A stretch of DNA of 12,236 bases from positions 1 to 12,236 of the forward strand of contig CAMCJO010000025.1 in the NCBI GenBank assembly GCA_945875135.1, read 5' to 3'. Of the stretch, positions 1-5,179 are shown piece after piece. Source of the stretch: an uncultured Porphyromonas sp. (GTDB lineage Bacteria; Bacteroidota; Bacteroidia; Bacteroidales; Porphyromonadaceae). A model generated the notes under the pieces. The model was given only the letters and a program-made list of their open reading frames with translations, did no database searches and had not been told where the DNA came from. Within the stretch, counting starts at the first letter, position 1, and each line of letters starts with the position of its first letter. A program made the position numbers and the translations under genes.

Positions 1-80
1 TCGCTTGGTATGACAATGAGTGGGGCTACTCTAACAAGATACTCTGCCTCATCGCTCACATGGCTGAGGTCAATAAGTAA
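1..80 (+). CDS. gap: Glyceraldehyde-3-phosphate dehydrogenase, C-terminal end only (partial)
   Basis: The window opens inside a plus-strand gene. The frame beginning at base 3 gives AWYDNEWGYSNKILCL followed by IAHMAEVNK and a TAA at 78-80. WYDNEWGYS is the near-invariant C-terminal signature of glycolytic GAPDH, which oxidises glyceraldehyde-3-phosphate with NAD and phosphate to 1,3-bisphosphoglycerate in the cytoplasm. Only about 25 of an expected 335 or so residues are inside the window, so the catalytic Cys and the NAD fold cannot be inspected. A strong hairpin with a T-run follows 43 bp downstream, so the gene probably ends its own transcript. The family call is very secure despite the short length. 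Confidence 0.93.
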   Translation, partial: AWYDNEWGYSNKILCLIAHMAEVNK

Positions 81-122
81 TCACGCTAAGACTAGCGAAG
101 AGTTTTCACTCTAAAACAATCG

Positions 123-193
123 GACGCAAGGCGCAGACGGTAGGAAGAGCATCGAGTGCATCCCCTACCTCTGTGACTTGCGTCTCGCTTTTT
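123..193 (+). terminator. Intrinsic terminator after gap
   Basis: GACGCAAG at 123-130 pairs perfectly with CTTGCGTC at 177-184. An inner stem GGTAGG (139-144) with CCTACC (164-169) makes a long branched hairpin. A run of five T follows at 189-193. The shape and orientation fit a rho-independent terminator for the gap transcript. It separates gap from the helicase. The rest of the 81-276 gap shows no convincing TAnnTTTG promoter for the helicase. Confidence 0.75.
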
Positions 194-276
194 ACCCCTA
201 AAGTGTATCACGAGCCGTGGCATAGAGGCTTTTGCGGTGGTGATACCTTCCGTTACTCACATAAGATGATAAGCTG

Positions 277-1593
277 ATGGACTTTTACGAACTAGATCTA
301 GAGGATGAGGTCCTCGATGGATTGGATGCGATGAACTTTGTGGAGACCTCTCCTATTCAATCGGAGACGATCCCCCCACTCCTAGAGGGGCGAGACGTCA
401 TCGGCTGTGCGCAGACTGGATCGGGCAAGACGGCAGCTTATCTGCTCCCCTTCCTCAATAAGGTAGCACGTCAAGAGCTACCCAAAGAGCATCTCGGAGC
501 CGTCGTCATGGCGCCCACACGAGAGCTCGCCAAGCAGATCGATCAGGAGGTCGAGGGCTTTGGCTATTACGTCTCAGTCTCTACGCTCGCCATCTACGGA
601 GGTACCGACGGCATCGCCTGGGAGCAGCAAAGACGAGGCATGGCACTCGGAGCAGACATCGTCATCGCTACGCCAGGGCGACTCCTCTCGATGCTACGCC
701 TCGGAGCGTGCGACCTATCGCATGTACAGTACTTCGTACTAGACGAGGCGGACCGTATGCTCGACATGGGCTTTTACGAAGACATTATGGAGATCTACAA
801 GGCACTGCCCGAGGATTGCCAGCATGTGATGTTTTCCGCCACGATGCCCAAGGAGATCCTCAAGCTCTCAGAGAGCATCCTCGTCGATCCCGTCCTCGTC
901 GAGCTAGCTGTGGCAAAGCCCCCTAAGTCGATCATGCAGACCGCATACATCTGCTATGATGCGCAGAAGCTCCCGATCATCCGATCTCTCTTTGCCAATC
1001 CTGAGTCGGAGCTCTCACGCACCATCATCTTTGCGGGGACCAAGGCGACTGTCCACGCACTCGCTCAGACACTCACTAGAGATGGGCTGCCCGTTGCAGA
1101 GATGCACTCGGATCTGTCGCAGGAGCGTCGCGAGGAGGTCTTGAGAGACTTCCGCATGGGGCGAACCAAAGTACTCGTTGCCACCGACATTGTGGCGCGT
1201 GGTATCGACATTGACGATATTGCGGTAGTGATCAACTATGAGGTACCTCGTGACTTTGAGGACTACGTCCACCGCATCGGCCGTACAGCACGTGGTGCCG
1301 ACGGCAAGGGCTTGGCCATCACACTCGTTTCGCCCAGTGACCAGCAAGACTTCGCACGCCTGGAGCAGTTCCTCGAGCAGGAGATCTACCGCATTCCTCT
1401 CGACCCTTCACTAGGCGAGGCGCCTACCTACGCCCCCAACGAGCGCACTAATAGTCGTGGCTCCTCTAGAGGCAGAGGCAACGGACGTGGCAAATCGCAA
1501 GGTAAAGGTAACGGACGAGGTAGATCCCAAGGCAAAGGTCGCTCCTCACAGCGCAAAGGTCGCTCCGGAGGTCGCAAGGGTAGTAAGCAATAA
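277..1593 (+). CDS. DEAD-box ATP-dependent RNA helicase (RhlE/DbpA-like)
   Basis: This 438-residue protein is a superfamily 2 RNA helicase that would unwind or remodel RNA in ribosome assembly, mRNA decay or cold adaptation. The motifs appear in order: a Q motif near residues 20-28 (FVETSPIQ), motif I AQTGSGKT 45-52, Ia PTRELA 80-85, Ib TPGR 132-135, motif II DEAD 156-159, motif III SAT 187-189, motif IV around IFAGT 251-255, motif V ARGIDI 307-312 and motif VI HRIGRTAR 332-339. All catalytic motifs are intact. A basic Gly/Arg/Lys/Ser tail from about residue 393 to the end, typical of RNA-binding extensions, includes a duplicated 10-residue unit. The ATG at 277 places the Q motif at the usual distance from the N terminus. 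The metallophosphoesterase gene starts 7 bp after the stop, so the two are probably co-transcribed. The exact subfamily cannot be fixed from motifs alone. Confidence 0.95.
   Translation: MDFYELDLEDEVLDGLDAMNFVETSPIQSETIPPLLEGRDVIGCAQTGSGKTAAYLLPFLNKVARQELPKEHLGAVVMAPTRELAKQIDQEVEGFGYYVSVSTLAIYGGTDGIAWEQQRRGMALGADIVIATPGRLLSMLRLGACDLSHVQYFVLDEADRMLDMGFYEDIMEIYKALPEDCQHVMFSATMPKEILKLSESILVDPVLVELAVAKPPKSIMQTAYICYDAQKLPIIRSLFANPESELSRTIIFAGTKATVHALAQTLTRDGLPVAEMHSDLSQERREEVLRDFRMGRTKVLVATDIVARGIDIDDIAVVINYEVPRDFEDYVHRIGRTARGADGKGLAITLVSPSDQQDFARLEQFLEQEIYRIPLDPSLGEAPTYAPNERTNSRGSSRGRGNGRGKSQGKGNGRGRSQGKGRSSQRKGRSGGRKGSKQ
1477..1536 (+). repeat. Duplicated 30-bp unit in the helicase RG-rich tail
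   Basis: Codons 401-410 (GNGRGKSQGK) and 411-420 (GNGRGRSQGK) are consecutive near-identical 10-residue units differing by one Lys/Arg. At the DNA level they differ at several third positions, so this is not a very recent duplication. The unit lengthens the disordered basic tail thought to bind RNA non-specifically. Further K-G-R-S fragments follow to the stop codon. Confidence 0.7.
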
Positions 1594-1600
1594 TAGACCC

Positions 1601-2110
1601 ATGAAAGCGCATCAGCGTATCGGCATCCTAAGCGATACGCACGGATATATCGATGATCAGATCTGCAAGGCACTTGCCGCGTGTGATCTGATCTTTCATG
1701 CAGGCGACATCGGTGCTCCGCAGGTACTAGAGCGGCTGCAAGCCATTGCCCCCACGCTAGCTGTCTATGGCAACATCGATGACGCTGCGCTACACGCACA
1801 GCTCCCAGAGGTGGTTCATACAGAGGTGGCGGGTGTCGAGCTGGTCATGACGCATATAGGCGGCTATCCAGGACACTATGAGCGCGTCTTCGCGCCTTAT
1901 CTCACGCCGTGGCGTGAGCATCCGATGATTACCATCTCGGGGCATAGTCATATCCTCAAGGTGATGCCCGACAAGTCCCGTCCAGGACTACTCCATATCA
2001 ACCCCGGGGCAGTGGGGCGCAGTGGATGGCATCAGAGTCGCACCCTCATACGCCTGCAGATCTCCTCAGGGCGACCACACGATCTAGAGGTGGTCGAGTG
2101 GCCCCGCTAA
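1601..2110 (+). CDS. YfcE/MJ0936-family metallophosphoesterase
   Basis: The protein has 169 residues from the ATG at 1601, the usual size for small calcineurin-like phosphodiesterases. It carries the whole metal-binding set: SDTHG at 11-15 (Asp12, His14), HAGDIG at 33-38 (Asp36), GNID at 58-61 (Asn59, where GNCD is more common), TH at 84-85 (His85), GHSH at 114-117 (His115, His117) and NPGA at 134-137. Relatives hydrolyse phosphodiesters with Mn or similar divalent metals; the natural substrate is usually unknown. An open frame extends upstream to 1457 inside the helicase gene, but SDTHG should lie about ten residues from the N terminus, so 1601 is the right start. It begins 7 bp after the helicase stop and probably shares its transcript. 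There is no signal peptide, so it is cytoplasmic. Confidence 0.92.
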   Translation: MKAHQRIGILSDTHGYIDDQICKALAACDLIFHAGDIGAPQVLERLQAIAPTLAVYGNIDDAALHAQLPEVVHTEVAGVELVMTHIGGYPGHYERVFAPYLTPWREHPMITISGHSHILKVMPDKSRPGLLHINPGAVGRSGWHQSRTLIRLQISSGRPHDLEVVEWPR

Positions 2111-2148
2111 TTTGCTCTGGGGAATTTATAGCAGATACATTACAAAAT

Positions 2149-2280
2149 AGAATCTCCACGTGGAAATTCTCAAATCCCTCCGGAGGGACGAAGTGATCCC
2201 CACGTGGGGACGAAATAAAACTTCGGAAGAATCAAATGAAACTTCGGAGGAATGAAATGAAACTTCGGAAGAATCATTTC
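2149..2280. repeat. Ladder of six short palindromes spaced 21-22 bp
   Basis: Six inverted repeats follow each other at nearly constant spacing. Their cores are CCACGTGG (centre 2159.5, within a 22-bp near-palindrome 2149-2170 with one mismatched pair), TCCCTCCGGAGGGA (2175-2188, perfect), TCCCCACGTGGGGA (2197-2210, perfect), then CTTCGGAAG or CTTCGGAGG centred at 2225, 2246 and 2267. Centre-to-centre distances are 22, 22, 21.5, 21 and 21 bp. Spacers are A-rich (for example ACGAAGTGAT and ACGAAATAAA). The core sequences differ while symmetry and spacing are kept. The role is unknown. Possibilities are an operator array for a dimeric protein on one DNA face, a multi-hairpin 3' UTR, or a local expansion of a small intergenic repeat. 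Confidence 0.75.
2218..2280. repeat. Three-copy 21-bp tandem repeat
   Basis: Three head-to-tail units of 21 bp lie at 2218-2238, 2239-2259 and 2260-2280. Each starts AAACTTCGG; the first two end in AAATG, while the third ends in CATTTC. The middle copy has GG for AG after the CTTCGG and a C-to-G change. They form the right half of the palindrome ladder. Because 21 is a multiple of 3 the tract is open in one frame, but no gene is proposed. Confidence 0.85.
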
Positions 2281-2302
2281 TCGCCTACGCAGAGAATAGA
2301 AA

Positions 2303-2340
2303 ATAGCCACGTGAGAAACTTCAACTTCTCACGTGGCTAT
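2303..2340 (-). terminator. Intrinsic terminator of the hemerythrin-luxR operon
   Basis: A perfect 15-bp stem (2303-2317 with 2326-2340) encloses an 8-nt loop. Read on the minus strand, the stem is followed by TTTCTATTCTC, a U-rich tail in the RNA, which fits a terminator about 100 bp past the luxR-type stop codon. In the plus direction the stem is followed by CGGATTATAG with no T-run, so it could stop readthrough from the helicase operon only weakly. The stem contains CACGTG, as do two of the nearby palindromes. Confidence 0.8.
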
Positions 2341-2438
2341 CGGATTATAGTCTCGCTTGGCTAAAGCGCACCATCCATAGACCTTCGCGCTTTCAGCACC
2401 ACAAAGCATTACACGATACCTATAACGAAGCCTAGGGG

Positions 2439-3044
2439 TTAGATTCCCTTAGCCTCCTCCATAGAGATCAGATTGTTCATCAGAGCGTAGATCGTCAGAC
2501 CGCTAGGCGAGTGAATGTCTAGCTTGGCGGCTATGTTGCGCCGGTGCGTTACGACCGTGTGCGGTGAGAGGTGCAGGACATCGGCTATCTCCTTATTGGT
2601 CAGACCTCGTGCCACCCAGGTGACCACCTCACACTCTCGCGGCGAGAGGGGCGTTTGCTTCGCCTCATCACTCTCTAGGGTCTCCGTATCAGGTTGCTCA
2701 GCTTCTTGTATTAGCTGTATCAAGCTCTGTGGCTCGATCGTTGGCAAGCAGACGAAGCTGTAGCCTTTATAGAGATCTTCTGAGAGCAGATTATGATTGA
2801 TTGCAACAAGTGTTGGCTCCTTACTGGCGGGGAGTAAGTCTGGGTTGTACTGTACGCCCGTCAGGAGCGGATTGGCGATGATTATGTCTGGTGCGATAAA
2901 TGTGATATGCTGCTTCAGGGCATCTGGGTCGAGCAGATCCACGCATAGCTGTACGGAATAGTCGGGGAAGCCTCTGCGCAACGCTAGCTGCAAGCCATAG
3001 GCGAGGAGCTTGTGAGGCTCGATGATAAGTATCGTGTGTTGCAT
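2439..3044 (-). CDS. LuxR-family response-regulator-like protein with degenerate receiver
   Basis: The 201-residue cytoplasmic protein has an N-terminal receiver-like domain (about 1-115) and a C-terminal LuxR/FixJ helix-turn-helix. The HTH (about 133-193) begins LSPRECEVV and contains GLTNKEIADVLHLSPHTVV, a close match to the family consensus, so DNA binding is expected. The receiver is atypical. The phosphoacceptor site, normally Asp in a PD-hydrophobic-D pattern, reads PDIIIAN with Asn58, and the usual N-terminal acidic pair is replaced by E9-P-H. Classical Asp phosphorylation is therefore unlikely, and signal input may be by ligand or partner protein. The start lies 13 bp after the hemerythrin gene's stop, indicating an operon. 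From memory, P. gingivalis has an orphan LuxR regulator, CdhR (PG1237), controlling hemin uptake and community growth; orthology is plausible but unchecked. Confidence 0.88.
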   Translation of the reverse strand: MQHTILIIEPHKLLAYGLQLALRRGFPDYSVQLCVDLLDPDALKQHITFIAPDIIIANPLLTGVQYNPDLLPASKEPTLVAINHNLLSEDLYKGYSFVCLPTIEPQSLIQLIQEAEQPDTETLESDEAKQTPLSPRECEVVTWVARGLTNKEIADVLHLSPHTVVTHRRNIAAKLDIHSPSGLTIYALMNNLISMEEAKGI

Positions 3045-3057
3045 CCGTTTGGGTTGT

Positions 3058-3780
3058 TTATGCGTGTCTGTTGCTGGCTTGGAGTGTCTCCTCGATCTGC
3101 TTGATGAGCGGTACGAAGAGGCAGTCCTCGATATGATTGTGCCACATCAGGTCACTCTCGGTCGTAAAAAGCTCGTGCAGGACATTCGTCAGCGCATAGT
3201 CTCCCATCGACTGGTAGTACTTGATTAGGATATTCTTGAGATCGGTGATCTTCATCTCTATATGATCGTGCCTACTCTCAAATTCGTCGATCGAGTAGTT
3301 CTTATCGCGTTCACCCTTTAGCAGACGATGCACGTAGGGAAAGAGCACCTCGTCCTCGTATCCCATGTGCTTGTGTACCTCCTCGACATAAGCATCATAG
3401 AAGCGGTGGATCAAGGCGGCTACCTCTGGCGAACCCTCCTCGACAGCGGTGAAAAGATCTCCTCGCAGATCTGGGAGCTTGTAGTCCAGGAAGTAGTGAT
3501 GCGATCGCTGCAAATAAGCTATGAGCGACTCAGCCGAGATCTCGTGTAGTAGCTCCTCAGGTATCGTATCGGACTGCGTTGTCAGCATGTTGACGACGGC
3601 GAGGAGCGTATTCGTGTCGACATCATTAGCCTGACACACCTCATCGACACTCTTGTCGCCGAAGCCTAGAGGGATGCCAAAGCGGGTGATCACCATGAGC
3701 AGGTCATAGTGCGTCAAGATCAACTTACTCAGAGAGGTCTGAGCGTCGAAGGGGTGGTTGAAGAGAGTAGGAGGATTCAT
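3058..3780 (-). CDS. Hemerythrin-domain protein, RIC/YtfE/ScdA-like
   Basis: This 240-residue cytoplasmic protein has an N-terminal helical region (about 15-70) resembling the ScdA_N position of RIC proteins, followed by a hemerythrin-like four-helix bundle. Candidate di-iron ligands are His94 or His95, His138 with Glu142 (HxxxE, then VLFP), His171 or His173 and His214 with Glu218 (second HxxxE, followed by Pro224). This is the pattern of YtfE-type iron-cluster repair and nitric-oxide or oxygen-responsive proteins. The N-terminal region lacks the CC pair typical of ScdA_N; Cys49 is the nearest cysteine. The gene leads a two-gene operon with the LuxR-type regulator 13 bp downstream and has a good promoter about 50 bp upstream. 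Pairing with a regulator that lacks its phosphorylation site suggests the hemerythrin supplies the signal; that is inference. Confidence 0.85.
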   Translation of the reverse strand: MNPPTLFNHPFDAQTSLSKLILTHYDLLMVITRFGIPLGFGDKSVDEVCQANDVDTNTLLAVVNMLTTQSDTIPEELLHEISAESLIAYLQRSHHYFLDYKLPDLRGDLFTAVEEGSPEVAALIHRFYDAYVEEVHKHMGYEDEVLFPYVHRLLKGERDKNYSIDEFESRHDHIEMKITDLKNILIKYYQSMGDYALTNVLHELFTTESDLMWHNHIEDCLFVPLIKQIEETLQASNRHA

Positions 3781-3829
3781 AAACTAATTAGTTTTTGGTA
3801 GGGGTGTTACTGTAACTAGATACCATCAG

Positions 3830-3861
3830 CAAAGATACGAATGATCTGCCGACCACTCAAT
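3830..3861 (-). promoter_or_regulatory. Promoter of the hemerythrin-luxR operon
   Basis: On the minus strand, TATCTTTG (3837-3830) matches the Bacteroidota -7 consensus TAnnTTTG exactly. ATTG at 3861-3858 sits 20 bp upstream, as a -33 element should. The start codon at 3780 lies about 50 bp downstream, giving a short leader. The BspA-like gene's promoter candidate has the same layout. Confidence 0.65.
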
Positions 3862-3880
3862 ACCTATCAGTAGGTAGAGA

Positions 3881-3915
3881 TTAGGAGTTAGAGGTTAGAA
3901 ATTAGAGGTAAGAGA
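3881..3915. repeat. Heptamer tandem repeat, TTAGAGG type
   Basis: Five head-to-tail 7-bp units with consensus TTAGAGG run from 3881 to 3915. Weaker units lie on either side (GTAGAGA at 3874-3880, TCAGATG at 3916-3922). The tract lies upstream of the hemerythrin promoter and downstream of ilvE. Short heptameric tracts in intergenic DNA can change length by slippage; no function is shown. Confidence 0.75.
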
Positions 3916-3929
3916 TCAGATGTCTGATC
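3914..3929. repeat. Inverted repeat between the two heptamer tracts
   Basis: GATCAGA (3914-3920) and TCTGATC (3923-3929) form a perfect 7-bp inverted repeat around a TG centre. It lies between the two heptamer tracts and 53 bp upstream of the hemerythrin -33 element. It could be a regulator-binding site, but nothing in the sequence proves this. Confidence 0.5.
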
Positions 3930-3943
3930 ATTCCGACAGCTCA

Positions 3944-3985
3944 GCCAACGGCCAACAGCCAAAAGCCAAGAGCTAACAGCCAACA
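3944..3985. repeat. Heptamer tandem repeat, GCCAACA type
   Basis: Exactly six 7-bp units with consensus GCCAACA fill 3944-3985. Each differs from the consensus by at most two bases. On the minus strand the unit reads as a rotation of TTGGCTG, which recalls the TTAGAGG unit of the neighbouring tract in the opposite orientation. The tract abuts the ilvE terminator stem, so it would lie just past the end of the ilvE transcript. Confidence 0.85.
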
Positions 3986-4020
3986 AAGGCGCACCAAGCA
4001 GTGATGCTCGATGCGCCTTT
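3985..4020 (-). terminator. Intrinsic terminator of ilvE
   Basis: AAAGGCGCA (3985-3993) pairs with TGCGCCTTT (4012-4020), and the 18-nt loop contains a small AGCA/TGCT inner stem. On the minus strand the stem ends in CCTTTGTTGG, giving a modest U-rich tail. It begins about 29 bp after the ilvE stop codon, the expected place for a terminator. Confidence 0.7.
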
Positions 4021-4048
4021 TGTGGTTGATTAGAGGCGAGTAGCCTTT

Positions 4049-5068
4049 TTAGTCTAGTATGGTGACCCAGCCGTGTGTATCAGGCTCGTCGCCGTACTGG
4101 ATGCCACGTAGCTTGTTGTAGAGCTTCTCGCTGATAGGACCGGGCTTACCATCCTTAGAGATCTCGTAAGTCTTGTGCTCATCGAGGTCATCGACACGTA
4201 GTATCGGGCTGATGACAGCAGCCGTACCACAAGCACCAGCCTCCTCAAAGGTTGCTAGCTCCTCCTCAGGTACATGACGACGCTCTACCTTCAGACCGAG
4301 GTCCTCAGCGAGCTGCATCAAGCTCTTGTTCGTGATAGAGGGTAGGATAGAGGTAGACTCAGGCGTGATGTAAGTGTTGTCTCTAATTCCGAAGAAGTTA
4401 GCTGGACCGCACTCATCGATATACTTCTTCTCCTTAGCATCGAGGAAGAGGCAAGCGCTGTAGCCCTTCTCGTGAGCCAAGACGGTAGGTACCATACCAG
4501 CAGCATAGTTACCACCCACCTTGATCGTACCAGTACCTAGAGGTGCCGCACGGTCGTAGCCACGCATGATAGCCATAGGAGTAGGCTTGAAGCCCTCCTT
4601 GAAGTAAGGGCCTACGGGAGATACGAAGACGATAAAGAGATACTCAGGAGCTGGCTTGACACCTACCTGAGCGCCGAGACCGAGTAGGAGTGGACGGATG
4701 TAGAGTGAAGCACCGCTCTCGTAGGGAGGGACGTAGTCCTTGTTGAGCTCGACAGCCTTCTTGACAGCCTTGATAAAGAGCTCTTCGGGTACGGGAGCCA
4801 TGACGACACCCTCAGCTGAGCGGATCATGCGCTTAGCATTCTCATCGACACGGAAGAGGCGGATCTTACCATCCTTACCACGATAAGCCTTGAGACCCTC
4901 AAAAGCCTCCTGACCGTAGTGCAGACAGGTTGCGCCCATGTGTAGCGTGATCGTCTCCTCTGAAGAGACCTCTAGCTCACCCCACTTGCCATCACGATAG
5001 TAACAGCGTACGTTGTAATCGGTCTTGAGGTAACCAAACCCCAATGATGACCAGTCCAAATTCTTCAT
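4049..5068 (-). CDS. ilvE: Branched-chain amino acid aminotransferase
   Basis: The 339-residue protein is a class IV, PLP-dependent aminotransferase of the longer BCAT group. It exchanges the amino group between glutamate and the 2-keto acids of leucine, isoleucine and valine, in the cytoplasm. Recognisable blocks are YGQEAFEGLKAYRG (51-64), SLYIRPLLLG (121-130), GTIKVGGNYA (180-189) with the PLP-binding Lys183, ECGPANFFG (219-227), the phosphate-binding-type SITNKSL (244-250) and GACGTAAVISPI (278-289). Size and motifs are complete. The start ATG at 5068 lies about 54 bp after a good -7 box, and a terminator follows the stop. It is probably monocistronic and not functionally tied to the LRR genes beside it. 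Catabolism of amino acids to branched-chain products would suit an asaccharolytic anaerobe, but the direction used in vivo cannot be read from the sequence. Confidence 0.95.
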   Translation of the reverse strand: MKNLDWSSLGFGYLKTDYNVRCYYRDGKWGELEVSSEETITLHMGATCLHYGQEAFEGLKAYRGKDGKIRLFRVDENAKRMIRSAEGVVMAPVPEELFIKAVKKAVELNKDYVPPYESGASLYIRPLLLGLGAQVGVKPAPEYLFIVFVSPVGPYFKEGFKPTPMAIMRGYDRAAPLGTGTIKVGGNYAAGMVPTVLAHEKGYSACLFLDAKEKKYIDECGPANFFGIRDNTYITPESTSILPSITNKSLMQLAEDLGLKVERRHVPEEELATFEEAGACGTAAVISPILRVDDLDEHKTYEISKDGKPGPISEKLYNKLRGIQYGDEPDTHGWVTILD

Positions 5069-5121
5069 ACTATATATAGGTAATAAAGTTGTTAGTAAAG
5101 TCCGTAGTAACGATCGGTCTA

Positions 5122-5129
5122 CAAAGATA
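5122..5129 (-). promoter_or_regulatory. -7 box of the ilvE promoter
   Basis: The minus strand reads TATCTTTG at 5129-5122, an exact TAnnTTTG match and the same octamer as in the hemerythrin promoter. No clear TTG lies 19-21 bp upstream, so the -33 element is weak or absent. The predicted leader to the ATG at 5068 is about 48 nt. This separates ilvE from the LRR gene that ends at 5180. Confidence 0.55.
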
Positions 5130-5179
5130 CCTATTTTATTTGGTATTGTAGCTCTGCTGAAGATCTCTGAGCGTGGACA

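Larger units (their letters stand above)
2111..2438. other. Intergenic region between convergent operons
   Basis: This 328-bp stretch lies between the 3' ends of the metallophosphoesterase gene (plus) and the luxR-type gene (minus). It holds a palindrome ladder (2149-2280), including a three-copy 21-bp tandem repeat, and a strong hairpin terminator for the minus-strand operon (2303-2340). The hexamer CACGTG occurs four times between 2157 and 2335. I see no protein gene, tRNA or promoter in it. The last 100 bp before the luxR-type stop codon show nothing notable. Confidence 0.7.

Noticed and set aside
215..260. Promoter for the helicase operon
   Set aside because: A TTTG near 230 is present, but the sequence 19-20 bp downstream has only TA of the TAnnTTTG box, so I do not call it.
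1457..1600. An upstream start for the metallophosphoesterase inside the helicase tail
   Set aside because: The added 48 residues are a shifted-frame reading of the RG-rich helicase tail, and the family has SDTHG close to the N terminus.
2149..2280. CRISPR array
   Set aside because: Units of 21-22 bp have no conserved repeat separated by unique spacers of 30 bp or so, and no cas gene is nearby.
2236..2363. A small open frame running through the 21-bp repeats and the terminator stem
   Set aside because: About 42 codons, with a repetitive MKLR-type sequence produced by the 21-bp period; no signal, domain or initiation context supports translation.
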